Assembly (NCBI GenBank): GCA_038326205.1
Contig: JBBQJV010000011.1
Span: 1-64,000 of the forward strand
DNA from: UBA7672 sp038326205
GTDB lineage: Bacteria > Pseudomonadota > Alphaproteobacteria > Caulobacterales > Hyphomonadaceae
Direction: 5' to 3'
Length of the DNA stretch: 64,000 bases
The notes below the pieces were generated by a model. It worked only from the letters and a program-made list of their open reading frames with translations, had not been told where the DNA came from and ran no database searches. Positions 16,198 to 25,620 of the stretch are shown in pieces. Within the stretch, counting starts at the first letter, position 1, and every line of letters begins with the position of its first letter. Made by a program: the position numbers and the translations under genes.

Positions 16198-16842
16198 TCA
16201 GGGCTTCCAGCGCAGGAAGTTGGCGAGCAGCGTCTGCCCGGCCTTCTGGCTTTTCTCAGGGTGGAATTGCGTGCCGAAGAGGTTGTCGCGCGCGACCGCA
16301 GCCACGAACTTGCCGCCATAATCGCACCGTGCCGCGACATGGTCGCGATGCTCCGGCTTCAGGGCATAGGAGTGCACGAAATAGACGTGCGGGTCCTTGC
16401 CAAGCCCGCTCAGTACTGGATGCGACGTGATGTCTGTCAGCACATTCCAGCCCATGTGCGGAACGGGCAGGGCCGGATCATCTGGTGTGATCCGCTCGAC
16501 CGCGCCGGGAATCCATCCAAGTCCCCGTGTCTCCACATCCTCGCGGCCGACATCCGCCATTAACTGCATGCCGACACATATACCGAGGAAGGGTCGCCTT
16601 GCGCGGAAGACGGCCTCGTTCAACGCCTCGCCCACACCCTGGCGTGCTGCGAGCCCTGCAGCGCAATCGGCATAGTGGCCGACGCCCGGCAGCACGATTC
16701 GGTCGGCCTGCCGGATGCGGTCCGGATCATCGGTGAGCACGACATCGAGCCGAAGCTCGTGCGTGTTCGCCGCCGCCTCCAGCGCGCGCTGGACCGATCG
16801 GACATTGCCCGATCCGTAGTCTATGATGGCAAGGCGGGTCAT
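16198..16842 (-). CDS. hisH: imidazole glycerol phosphate synthase subunit HisH
   Basis: Glutamine amidotransferase subunit supplying ammonia to HisF. The 214-residue class I GATase has DYGSGNVRSV at the N-terminus, the nucleophile in GICVGMQLM near residue 89, and the His-Glu pair in TQFHPEKS near residue 195. It lies 10 bp downstream of a decayed membrane-protein gene. Confidence 0.97.
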   Translation of the reverse strand: MTRLAIIDYGSGNVRSVQRALEAAANTHELRLDVVLTDDPDRIRQADRIVLPGVGHYADCAAGLAARQGVGEALNEAVFRARRPFLGICVGMQLMADVGREDVETRGLGWIPGAVERITPDDPALPVPHMGWNVLTDITSHPVLSGLGKDPHVYFVHSYALKPEHRDHVAARCDYGGKFVAAVARDNLFGTQFHPEKSQKAGQTLLANFLRWKP

Positions 16843-16852
16843 TACCGCCCCT

Positions 16853-18108
16853 CTAGCGCGTTAGCGCCGTCGCGTCATCTGCGATCGGCGGGCGGGGTGT
16901 CTGACGGGCCGTCCAGTGCCGACCGCCACAGCCAAAGGCGATCGCTGCCGCCAGAGCCGCGCCGACCAGCAGGATACGCGCCGCATCGAGGATAAAGCCG
17001 TCCTGCTCCGGATCAAGACCCATGCGCGAGACGCCGAGAATGATCGCGAGGATGACGATCAGCCAGTTCACAACCCCTGCAGCGGCATCGCTTGATGCAC
17101 CACCGGTTGCGGCAATTGCGGAGAACACCAGCCGGGCGATGAACACACTGGCGAAGATGATGACCGCGCCAAGGGGTATCTGCGCTGCCATGTCCAGCAT
17201 CACGCCTAGAATCGCGTTCAGTGTCGACAGATCAAGTACGCGCAGTGCGGCGATGAGGCCGACAAGCACAATGAAGAAGCCCCACCGAGATGCGGTTATG
17301 CCCGATGCAGTCATGCCCTGATCTGCGCCCTTGAGCAGACCGATACGGCTAACCGCTCTATCGAGTCCGGTGGCGGGAAGCACCCGCGTCAGTAGCAAAG
17401 TGACGAACCGGGCGATCACTCCGAAGATCTCGAGAATAACGATGGCTGCGATAATGTTCGGCAACATGGCAGCAATCTGACGCAGCATCTCTGGTGCTGG
17501 CCCGGAGGTCGATGCGATGCCCAGCGCCCCAAGCGCCCCAAGCGCCCCAAGCGCCGCAATTGCGCCGACCACGATGACGATTGCGTCGATGATGGACGAG
17601 CCGATGCCGGAAATGGTCACTGGCGTCTCGGCCAGTTTCAGTTTTTTGGCAAAGCATCGGTGAAAATGAGAACAGCCCTGGCCGTCTCGGTCGCCACGGC
17701 CGCGATGATGAGGAAGACGAAGAAGATCAGAGCAGCGCCGACAATGTGCGGTAGATAACCGAAGACCGGGCTCAGCATATTGTTGAGCGGATCGGTGACT
17801 TCAGGCAGCTCAATTTGTGTCAGCGCCTGCACGCTTCCGACAAGCAGGATCACCTAAAAGGCTGCGGCAGCGAGCCTGGCGCCGAGTGAGCGCTTCTGCT
17901 TGCCTTGAAACTGGTTCGCCCTTTTCGCAAAGGATGTCCGGTCAATCGCCGAGGCCAGAATCCACTTGGCCAGATGGGCCAGCCGTATCAAACCGACCAG
18001 AATGAGCGTGGCGGCGATGGCCCGTGGCCCACAAGCTTGCGCTTGGGCGACGATGTTGTCCTAGAGTTCCTGCAATATATCGATGTCCCTTTCCTTGTCC
18101 GACCGCAT
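16853..18108 (-). pseudogene. decayed mechanosensitive-channel-type membrane protein (conserved TM-helix family)
   Basis: One reading path from ATG at 18106-18108 (MRSDKERDIDILQEL) to 16853 gives a multi-pass protein with repeated helices such as VFGYLPHIVGAALIFFVFLIIAA and MLPNIIAAIVILEIFGVIARF, typical of the conserved TM-helix/MscS-like family. It is broken three times: TAG at 18061-18063, TAG at 17854-17856, and a frameshift at the A6 run at 17642-17647, where one more A would join DALPKK to LKLAETPVTISG. The 3' part stays open as a 255-codon frame (16853-17620) that annotation tools would call a gene. It sits between hisB and hisH. Confidence 0.85.
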
Positions 18109-18238
18109 TTGCGGACCACCGGTCCTGCTTAGGGCGCTGACAGGGCATTCAAGGATTGACACGAGTGTTTCGTCCGCTTGCAGACGAAATATCGGCATCT
18201 ATTGGAATATTCGACACAAAATCATGATGACGTTCGCG

Positions 18239-18838
18239 TCAGAGCGAGCCCTTGGTACTCGCCACCTGGCCCTTCAGCCGGTCGTCCACCATGGCGGCGG
18301 CGCGCAGCGCCCGCGCCAGCGCCTTGAAGCTCGCTTCGGCGATGTGGTGCGAGTTCTCGCCGTAAAGCAGTTCGAGGTGGAGGCAGATGCCGGAATTCAT
18401 GGCGAACGCCTGAAAGAACTCCTTGAAGAGCTCAGTGTCGACCTGTCCGACCTTGTCCCGCGTGAAGCCGACCTTCCAGATCAGGTAGGGCCGGTTGCAC
18501 AGGTCTACGGCGGCGCGCGCCAGCGTTTCGTCCATCGGCACATAGGCATGGCCGAAGCGGATTACGCTCGAATAACTGCCCACGGCTTCCTGAAAAGCCT
18601 GGCCCAGCACGATGCCGACATCTTCCATCGTGTGGTGCTGGTCGATGTGAAGGTCGCCCTTGGCCTCAACGTTAATGTCCATGGCGGAGTGCTTGGCGAA
18701 GCTTTCCAGCATGTGGTCGAAGAACCCGACGCCGGTGGAAATCGTTGATTTTCCAGAGCCATCTACGTCCAGGGCGACCCGGATTCGGGTCTCCTTGGTT
18801 TCGCGGATGACCTCCGCCTTGCGTGCTTTGTCCGCCAT
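18239..18838 (-). CDS. hisB: imidazoleglycerol-phosphate dehydratase
   Basis: Sixth step of histidine biosynthesis; Mn-dependent dehydration of IGP. The 199-residue monofunctional enzyme has the metal-binding motifs FFDHMLESFAKHS near residues 39-51, DQHHTMEDVG near 66-75 and ENSHHIAEASFKALARAL near 161-178. Length is typical of the single-domain form. It is the first his gene here; a separate phosphatase must exist elsewhere. Confidence 0.97.
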   Translation of the reverse strand: MADKARKAEVIRETKETRIRVALDVDGSGKSTISTGVGFFDHMLESFAKHSAMDINVEAKGDLHIDQHHTMEDVGIVLGQAFQEAVGSYSSVIRFGHAYVPMDETLARAAVDLCNRPYLIWKVGFTRDKVGQVDTELFKEFFQAFAMNSGICLHLELLYGENSHHIAEASFKALARALRAAAMVDDRLKGQVASTKGSL

Positions 18839-18991
18839 GGGCGGCCCCCTTCAGTGATTACTGGCATTAACTGTGCGTTCGCACCCAGAATCTAGCTTCG
18901 CACACTAACGGTCGAGGAATCCTGAATGCTGCGGAGCATTTAGGGTCTGACCGCCTGGAACGCCACCGGATTCGCGCAGGAACCGCGCTCT

Positions 18992-21079
18992 ATGCCCGCG
19001 AAGAAACCACTGCCAGCAAAGAAAGGCCGGGAGCGCGTCGCTCGCCGGCCTGCCAAGCGTCTTGGACTTGCTGGCCGGGTCGCGATGATTGCTGTGGCCG
19101 CAGCGTTTGTGGCCGCCATTGCACAATGGGTCATCACGCCCATCCTCGCGCAGGGCGAAATCCGCAACCAGCGCAAGATTGCGGTGGCCTCAGGCGTCGA
19201 CCTGCTGGCTGATATTTCGCGACTGCACGCCGAAGCTGGCCGCTGGGACGAAATTGACAAGCTGGTTGGCGCTCTCTCTGCCAGAACCGGTATGCCAGAA
19301 GGTCAGTCCGTCGTGTTCGACGCCGACTGGAAGGTAATCGCGGAGAATGGCGCGGCCGCGAGACTGCCGACAGTAAGCACACTGAGGGCGCTCGCGCGTG
19401 CGCCCAACGGCATCCTGGTCGATGGTGAGCGCTACTATGCCGCCCGATCTATCATCATTCAGGGCAAGACCGTTGGATATGCCCTCTACTCCTTTTTGCC
19501 GCGCCCATTCATGGATGTGTGGCTGGCTGTGGTCGCCCTTAACGCCGTGGTCCTGTCGCTGGTTCTGCTGATAATTGCGCCGTTGATCTATCGGGCAGCG
19601 CGGCTCGCGTTGAGGCCCGTCACCGATCTGGAACGCCGTATCCGCAGCCGCGATCCGAAGGACAAGTCGAAACTCGCAGACTCCTCCGACGACCGTCTGC
19701 TGAAGCCGCTACTGACGTCCATCGACGAGGTGCACGAGCGTTCCGAAGCCGCGACGCGGCGGGCGCTGATGATGGCCTACACCGACCCCGTCACGCGCCT
19801 GCCCAACCGCCTGCGCTTTGCATCGCGGCTCGACACAGTGGTAGGCGCCGGGCAGGCGACGCATCTCGTGATCTGCGATCTCGACAAGTTCCGGCAGGTC
19901 AACGTCACTTGCGGCCCCGTCGCGGCCGATCTGGCTCTCGCGAAGGTGGCGGAGCGCCTGCGGGCTGCTGCTGTTGAAGCAAAGGTCTCGGGTTTCTTCC
20001 TCGGCCGGATCGGCGCTGACCAGTTTGGCCTCCTGCTGTCCGGCGCCACTGACCTCAATGTCGGCCCGTTTCTCAAGATCGCGAGCGCCGCCATCAGCGA
20101 ACCGATGACGGTGGATGACCAGGCCCTTCGCGTCACAGCCTCCTTTGGCGTTGCCTGCGCACCCAGGGATGCGAGAACGGGCGCTGATCTGCTGAAACAG
20201 GCGGAGGTCGCGCTCAAGGAAGCCAAGCGCGAGGGCACGCAAGGCATAGCCTTCTTCGACCAGCGCCTGCTCGACCGGGCGCGCGCGCAGACAAAGCTGG
20301 AAGAAGAGGTTCGCGCCGGTATTGAGCGCGGCGAGTTCGTGGCCGTTTTCCAGCCCAAGGTGAAGCTCGAAACCGGTGAACTTGTCGGCGCCGAAGCGCT
20401 GGCCCGCTGGCGCCGGCCCGATGGCGCCGTCGTCTCGCCGGGCGTGTTCATCCCCATAGCCGAGGATCTCGGTCTCATCGCCATCCTTGGCAAGCAGGTG
20501 ATGCGCGATGCGTGTTTCGCCGCTGCTGGCTGGAACAGCAAGGGCATCATCTCGTCGGTTGCGGTCAACGTCTCGCCGCACCAGTTCGACGACCCCGACT
20601 TCGTCACGTCAGTCTATCAGGCGCTCGACGATTCCGGCCTGCCGCCTGACCATCTCGAACTGGAAATCACCGAAAGCGCGGCCGTCGCCGATCCTGATCG
20701 GGTCGCGCGCATCATGTGGCCACTGCGCAATCGCGGCGTCCGCCTTGCGATCGACGATTTCGGCACCGGTCACTCAAACTTCGCTGCGATCACGCGCCTG
20801 CCGTTTGACGTGTTCAAGATCGACCAGCAATTCGTGCGCGCGCTCTCCACCGACCCGCACGCACCCGCCATCATCGAGATGATCCTCGCCATGGCCGAAG
20901 CGCTCGGCCAGGAGACGGTCGCCGAAGGCGTCGAGACAAAAGAGCAGGCCGACTTCCTGCTCCGCCGCGCCTGTACGATCGGACAGGGCTACTACTACTC
21001 GCCCCCGCTTCCGGCCAAAGAGTTCGACGCCTTTGTGCGCAGCTACCGCCCGAGGCCTGCGGATCGCTTCGCGGCTTAA
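18992..21079 (+). CDS. membrane EAL phosphodiesterase with degenerate GGDEF domain
   Basis: The 695-residue protein has an N-terminal membrane helix (about residues 27-48), a periplasmic segment, a second helix (about 175-200), a GGDEF-like domain and an EAL domain. The cyclase signature reads GADQF instead of GGDEF, and the substrate region reads DLDKFRQVNVTCGP, so diguanylate cyclase activity is unlikely. The EAL domain keeps its metal and catalytic residues: EALARW, NVSPHQF, LEITES, IDDFGTGHSN, FKIDQQF and AEGVET. It probably hydrolyses c-di-GMP, perhaps under control of the GTP-binding or periplasmic part. Divergent from hisB. Confidence 0.92.
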   Translation: MPAKKPLPAKKGRERVARRPAKRLGLAGRVAMIAVAAAFVAAIAQWVITPILAQGEIRNQRKIAVASGVDLLADISRLHAEAGRWDEIDKLVGALSARTGMPEGQSVVFDADWKVIAENGAAARLPTVSTLRALARAPNGILVDGERYYAARSIIIQGKTVGYALYSFLPRPFMDVWLAVVALNAVVLSLVLLIIAPLIYRAARLALRPVTDLERRIRSRDPKDKSKLADSSDDRLLKPLLTSIDEVHERSEAATRRALMMAYTDPVTRLPNRLRFASRLDTVVGAGQATHLVICDLDKFRQVNVTCGPVAADLALAKVAERLRAAAVEAKVSGFFLGRIGADQFGLLLSGATDLNVGPFLKIASAAISEPMTVDDQALRVTASFGVACAPRDARTGADLLKQAEVALKEAKREGTQGIAFFDQRLLDRARAQTKLEEEVRAGIERGEFVAVFQPKVKLETGELVGAEALARWRRPDGAVVSPGVFIPIAEDLGLIAILGKQVMRDACFAAAGWNSKGIISSVAVNVSPHQFDDPDFVTSVYQALDDSGLPPDHLELEITESAAVADPDRVARIMWPLRNRGVRLAIDDFGTGHSNFAAITRLPFDVFKIDQQFVRALSTDPHAPAIIEMILAMAEALGQETVAEGVETKEQADFLLRRACTIGQGYYYSPPLPAKEFDAFVRSYRPRPADRFAA

Positions 21080-21123
21080 TCGCCAGTTATCAAGAACTTG
21101 GTGTTGGAAAGTCCCACGCTTGC

Positions 21124-21143
21124 GAAACGAGATATATCGTTTC
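21124..21143 (+). promoter_or_regulatory. inverted repeat upstream of hslV
   Basis: GAAACGA and TCGTTTC flank a 6-nt GATATA centre, giving a perfect 7-bp dyad 66 bp before the hslV start. It looks like an operator. Downstream lie CTTGTG (21156-21161) and CATAGA (21178-21183), 16 nt apart, resembling an alphaproteobacterial heat-shock (RpoH) promoter with slightly short spacing. Confidence 0.4.
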
Positions 21144-21209
21144 TCGATAAATTTGCTTGTGGGGCGAGTTCGCACGACATAGAATGCCAACCGGTCAGGA
21201 AGTTATCCG

Positions 21210-21758
21210 ATGTCGTCTGAGCCCACTTGGCACTCCACCACCATTCTCGCCGTGAAGAAGGGCCGCAAGCTCGTTGTCATGGGTGATGGTCAGGTGTCGA
21301 TGGGGCAGACGATCATGAAGGGCAACGCGCGCAAGGTCCGGCGTCTCGGCGAGAAGGGAGAGATCCTCGCAGGGTTCGCGGGCGCTACGGCGGACGCCTT
21401 CACGCTCTTTGAGCGTCTCGACCAGAAGCTCGAACGATTCCCCGGCAATCTTCAGCGCGCCGCCGTGGAACTCGCCAAGGATTGGCGCACTGACAAATAC
21501 CTCCGCAACCTCGAGGCGCTCATCATCGTGGGCGATGCGACATCTCTGCTCGTCATCACGGGCAGGGGCGACGTGCTCGAGCCGGAGCATCCGATTGCGG
21601 CCATTGGTTCAGGGGGCAACTATGCGCTGTCCGCCGCACGAGCGCTGTACGAGTACGAAGACGACGCCGAAACGATCGCACGCAAAGCGATGACGATCGC
21701 GGCCGAAGTCTGCGTCTACACAAACAGCAACTTCGTGTTGGAGACCCTGGATGTTTGA
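21210..21758 (+). CDS. hslV: ATP-dependent protease proteolytic subunit HslV
   Basis: Threonine protease that forms the core of the HslUV complex. The 182-residue precursor has a short propeptide (MSSEPTWHS) before the catalytic Thr in TTILAVKKGRK. GDGQVSMGQTIMKGNARKVRRL and the GSGGNYALSAARAL loop are diagnostic. Its last 8 bp overlap the next gene, an unidentified membrane protein that separates it from hslU. Confidence 0.97.
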   Translation: MSSEPTWHSTTILAVKKGRKLVVMGDGQVSMGQTIMKGNARKVRRLGEKGEILAGFAGATADAFTLFERLDQKLERFPGNLQRAAVELAKDWRTDKYLRNLEALIIVGDATSLLVITGRGDVLEPEHPIAAIGSGGNYALSAARALYEYEDDAETIARKAMTIAAEVCVYTNSNFVLETLDV

Positions 21759-22905
21759 CAAGACTGACATACGCGCAGCCGTTGAATCGGGCGCGATAAG
21801 TGACGAGGGCGCGAAGCGCTTCGAGGCTTTCCTGAAAGCACGCAACGATCCCGATCGCATGCTCGATCCGGAGAACCTGCGCTTCCTTTCCAATTTCAAC
21901 GATGTGTTCCTCACCATAGGCATCGTGGTGCTGATGACGGGGCTCGGCTTCCTTTCGGCCATCGCCGTCACCAACATGCTGGGTCTTTCCGGCATGGTGG
22001 AGCCCAACTCGTTCATTGAAGCGCAGGCCCTTGCCGACAAGGTGCGCTGGGCGCTCATCGTGTCACCGATCCCCTTGATCGTTGGGGCGTGGCTGCTGGC
22101 TGAATACTTCTGCGGCAAGCGGCGCCTACTTCTGCCCTCGATGGCGCTGGCCATCATCATAACCTGGTCATCCGGCGTTCTCGCCGCTGGCCTTGCAACC
22201 TTCATGGTGGATCCGGTCGTCACGGCTGGCCGCATGGAAAGCGGTTATAGTCCGTGGGAGATCATCACCGGTCTCAGCTATTCCGGCTTCGCCGCCGCTG
22301 TGGCCGCAGCCGGCCTGTTCTTCTGGCGTTTCCGGCTGCCTTTCTCGCTCTTCCTGCTCGCAGGCGCGATAGCCGGTCTCTTCTACACCGCAGTTGCGCA
22401 GTTCGCCGGCATCGGCCAGATCGGCAGCGGCGCGGCCATGCTAACCGTCGGCATTGCGACGCTGGCGACCGCGATCGCCTTCGACATGAGGGACCCGACA
22501 CGCTCCACCCGCTCATCGGACCATGCCTTCTGGCTTCACATGGCGGCCGCCCCGCAGATCATCCTCGGCGTGCGCGGCCTCCTGCTGGGTTCGGGTTTCG
22601 CACCAGCGAGCACTGCCGAGGCCACGCTGATGCTGGTGGTGTTGCTCGCCTTCGCCTTGCTGTCGCTGGCGCTCAACCGTCGCGCCCTGATCGTTTCCGG
22701 GCTCGTCACGTTCGCCACCACCCTCTGGGTTCTGGTCAACGAATTCGGCGGCGGCGGGGTCAACACCCTGATGTTGACGGCGTTGATCATCGGTGGCGCG
22801 ATTGTGCTTCTGGGCGGCGGCTGGCGCACGGCTCGCCGTGGCTTGCTGAAAGCCTTACCGCAAGAGGGCGCACTCGGACGCATCTTCCCGCCGGAACCCG
22901 CGTAA
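21751..22905 (+). CDS. polytopic membrane protein between hslV and hslU
   Basis: No family is recognised with confidence; the layout loosely recalls DUF2157-type proteins. The 384 residues comprise a soluble N-terminal part of about 55 residues (ending LRFLSNFNDVF) and about ten hydrophobic helices with short loops. The start overlaps the hslV end by 8 bp, implying translational coupling, and hslU follows after 91 bp. The context suggests co-expression with the heat-shock protease, but no direct functional clue is visible. Confidence 0.85.
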   Translation: MFDKTDIRAAVESGAISDEGAKRFEAFLKARNDPDRMLDPENLRFLSNFNDVFLTIGIVVLMTGLGFLSAIAVTNMLGLSGMVEPNSFIEAQALADKVRWALIVSPIPLIVGAWLLAEYFCGKRRLLLPSMALAIIITWSSGVLAAGLATFMVDPVVTAGRMESGYSPWEIITGLSYSGFAAAVAAAGLFFWRFRLPFSLFLLAGAIAGLFYTAVAQFAGIGQIGSGAAMLTVGIATLATAIAFDMRDPTRSTRSSDHAFWLHMAAAPQIILGVRGLLLGSGFAPASTAEATLMLVVLLAFALLSLALNRRALIVSGLVTFATTLWVLVNEFGGGGVNTLMLTALIIGGAIVLLGGGWRTARRGLLKALPQEGALGRIFPPEPA

Positions 22906-22931
22906 CGACAGAACTTGCTTGCCGAGACAAG

Positions 22932-22978
22932 CAGGCATGAGCTAGCGAAACGGCTTGCCACATACTAGCTCATGCCTG
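22932..22978 (+). promoter_or_regulatory. long hairpin in front of hslU
   Basis: CAGGCATGAGCTAG and CTAGCTCATGCCTG form a perfect 14-bp stem with a 19-nt loop; GAGA/TCTC extends it beyond a small bulge. The right arm ends 18 nt before the hslU ATG and the hairpin has no T-run, so it could shape hslU translation or mRNA processing rather than terminate. Confidence 0.6.
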
Positions 22979-22996
22979 TCTCATCTCAGGAACGTC

Positions 22997-24298
22997 ATGT
23001 CTGAATTTACTCCGCGCGAAATCGTCTCCGAGCTTGACCGCTTTATCGTCGGCCAACCCGAGGCTAAGCGCGCCGTGGCGCTCGCCCTGCGCAATCGTTG
23101 GCGCCGCAAACAGCTGGTCGATGGACTACGCGAGGAAGTGACGCCGAAGAACATCCTGATGATCGGCCCGACAGGCGTCGGCAAGACCGAAATCTCGCGT
23201 CGTCTGGCACGGCTGGCCAAGGCCCCGTTCCTGAAAGTCGAAGCCACCAAGTTCACCGAAGTCGGTTATGTCGGCCGCGACGTCGAACAGATCATCCGCG
23301 ACCTCGTCGAGATCGCCATTGGCATGGTGCGCGAGCGCCGCCGCCAGGAAGTTCAGGCCAAGGCCGAAGCCAAGGCCGAAGAGCGGGTGCTGGACGCGCT
23401 TGTTGGCGTCACGGCGCAGGCCTCTACGCGCGAGAGCTTTCGTACAAAACTCAGGGCGGGGCAGCTCGACGACAAGGAGATCGAAGTCGACGTCGCCGAT
23501 ACCGTGTCTCCGTTTGGTGGGATGGAGATACCCGGCCAGCCTGGCCTCGGCATGATCAACTTGTCGGACATGTTGTCGAAATCCTTCGGCGGCCGCACCA
23601 AGCGGATCCGCACAACTGTGAAAGACGCTCACAAGCCGCTGATCCAGGAAGAATCCGACAAGCTGCTCGACAGCGACAGCGTCACGCGCGAGGCCCTGCG
23701 CGTCACCGAAGACGACGGCATCGTCTTTCTCGACGAGATCGACAAGATCGCCTCGCGCTCCGAGCGCGCCGGCGCTGACGTGTCGCGCGAAGGCGTGCAG
23801 CGCGATCTCCTGCCGCTGATCGAAGGCACGACCGTCGCCACCAAACACGGCCCGGTAAAGACCGACCACATCCTCTTCATCGCCTCGGGCGCTTTCCACG
23901 TCGCCAAGCCGTCAGACCTGCTGCCCGAACTTCAGGGCCGACTGCCGATCCGCGTCGAACTGAAAGCGCTCAGCCGCGATGATCTCAAGCGCATTCTCAC
24001 CGAGCCGGAGGCCAGCCTTATCACGCAATATATCGCCTTGATGAAAACTGAAGGCGTCGACCTCATCTTCGAAACAGACGCCATCGAAGCGATCGCCGAC
24101 ATCGCCGTGCAGGTGAATGACTCGGTAGAGAACATCGGCGCCCGCCGCCTCCACACCATTCTCGAACGCGTGCTCGACGAAATCAGCTTCACGGCCTCTG
24201 AAAAACCCGGCGAGGCCTTCAGCATCAACGGCGCCTACGTTCGTGAGAAAGTCGCAGCCATGGCCGGCGACAAGGACTTGTCGAAGTACATTCTCTGA
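22997..24298 (+). CDS. hslU: ATP-dependent protease ATPase subunit HslU
   Basis: AAA+ unfoldase partner of HslV. With start MSEFTPREIVSELDRFIVGQ, preceded by an AGGA site, it is 433 residues, the normal length. Walker A GPTGVGKTE lies near residue 57, the family I domain follows, and Walker B IVFLDEIDKIA lies near 246-256. The C-terminus KDLSKYIL is the HslV-activating tail. An upstream in-frame start would add 14 residues overlapping the hairpin and is less likely. Confidence 0.97.
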   Translation: MSEFTPREIVSELDRFIVGQPEAKRAVALALRNRWRRKQLVDGLREEVTPKNILMIGPTGVGKTEISRRLARLAKAPFLKVEATKFTEVGYVGRDVEQIIRDLVEIAIGMVRERRRQEVQAKAEAKAEERVLDALVGVTAQASTRESFRTKLRAGQLDDKEIEVDVADTVSPFGGMEIPGQPGLGMINLSDMLSKSFGGRTKRIRTTVKDAHKPLIQEESDKLLDSDSVTREALRVTEDDGIVFLDEIDKIASRSERAGADVSREGVQRDLLPLIEGTTVATKHGPVKTDHILFIASGAFHVAKPSDLLPELQGRLPIRVELKALSRDDLKRILTEPEASLITQYIALMKTEGVDLIFETDAIEAIADIAVQVNDSVENIGARRLHTILERVLDEISFTASEKPGEAFSINGAYVREKVAAMAGDKDLSKYIL

Positions 24299-24351
24299 CG
24301 CCCTGCGCCAATGATGCTGGCCTTTCCTCGTGCGCGCGCCATGTTGAACGC

Positions 24352-25620
24352 ATGCTTGCTCGCGCGATTTCAAAATGGGAACAGGTGCGCGACAGCCTGT
24401 GGGGCCTGCCGCTAGCGATCGCGCTTGTTTGCGCGGGGATTGCAGTCGGGCTTCTCGGCCTCGAACTGCCTTGGGTATCTGATATAGGCTGGCTCTATTC
24501 GGGCGGGTCCGGTCAGGCGCCGCAGTTTGCCTCCAGCCTCGTCGGCGCGATGATTACGCTCACGGCGCTCGCCTTTTCCATCACCATGGTCGTCCTGACG
24601 CTGGCGGCGCAGCAGCTGGGGCCACGGCTGATCGAGACGTTCATGCGCGATCGCGGCACGCAGATGGCGCTGGGCCTGTTCATAGGCACCGTCGTCTATC
24701 TCCTGCTGGTGCTTCGCGCGCTGGACGGAACCGAGGCGAGCAAGTCTCCCGCCCTGGCGATCACAGTGGGGACCGGGCTGGTCCTTTGCAGCGTGATCGC
24801 GCTGCTCTTCTTCGTCCACTCGCTCGCGCGTTCGATTGTTGCGGACGCGGTTGTCGCGCGCGTGGGTGCGGCGCTGGATCTGGCCATCTGCGAAGTCTTT
24901 CCGAAGGAGACGGTGAAAGGGAATGATCGCGTTCCGCCAACGCGGGGCATGCCTGTTCAGTCGTCCGAGCGAGGATATGTCCAGCGTATCGACCACAAAT
25001 CTCTCGTTCGCCTGGCGAGGCAGAACAATGCGGTGATCGAGCTCGCCTATGATGTCGGCTCTCACGTCATCAATGGCGAGATCGATGCGTGGGCTAGCTG
25101 TACCAATGATATTTCCGACGCCATCAGCGGCGACATTGTAATCGGTACACAGCGCACGTCGGGTCACGATCCCGAATGGTCCGAGCGTCAGCTGGTCGAG
25201 ATCGCGCTTCGAGCGCTCTCGTCCGGCGTCAACGACGTCTTCACGGCATTGGCCGTGATCGACCGGCTCTCGCTTTCGCTGGCCCTGCTGGTGACGCGGG
25301 GCGATGCAACGCGCGTCTGGCTGGATGAAGACGGCGCCGCACGTGTTTACGGTCCCGCGCCGAGTTTCGCTCTGATGCTGGGCGCGGCCTTTGACCAGAT
25401 CCGCGAGGCGGGGGCGGGACAGGGCGCCGTTCTGCGGCGGCTGGCCGACAATCTCTGCAAGCTTGCTCATTCGTGCGCTGGCCGCCATGCCGCTGCCCTT
25501 GAACAGCAGTACGCCCTGCTTGAGACCGCCGCATCCCGGTTGCAGGACGCCGCCGAGCGGCCCGCGATAGCCGCAGCGATCCGGCGGGGACGCAATAGCT
25601 TGCGCCAGTCGCAGATTTAG
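24352..25620 (+). CDS. DUF2254 family membrane protein
   Basis: The 422-residue protein has four N-terminal membrane helices within the first 155 residues, including FSITMVVLTLAAQQLGPRLIETFMRDRGTQ, the hallmark of DUF2254, then a soluble region with GYVQRIDH and the conserved ALSSGVNDVFTALAVIDRL. Function is unknown for the family. Its end overlaps by 4 bp the convergent HxlR gene. Confidence 0.9.
   Translation: MLARAISKWEQVRDSLWGLPLAIALVCAGIAVGLLGLELPWVSDIGWLYSGGSGQAPQFASSLVGAMITLTALAFSITMVVLTLAAQQLGPRLIETFMRDRGTQMALGLFIGTVVYLLLVLRALDGTEASKSPALAITVGTGLVLCSVIALLFFVHSLARSIVADAVVARVGAALDLAICEVFPKETVKGNDRVPPTRGMPVQSSERGYVQRIDHKSLVRLARQNNAVIELAYDVGSHVINGEIDAWASCTNDISDAISGDIVIGTQRTSGHDPEWSERQLVEIALRALSSGVNDVFTALAVIDRLSLSLALLVTRGDATRVWLDEDGAARVYGPAPSFALMLGAAFDQIREAGAGQGAVLRRLADNLCKLAHSCAGRHAAALEQQYALLETAASRLQDAAERPAIAAAIRRGRNSLRQSQI

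Noticed and set aside
22906..22996. Terminator between the membrane gene and hslU
   Set aside because: The 14-bp hairpin has a 19-nt loop and no T-run, and hslU starts 18 nt later.
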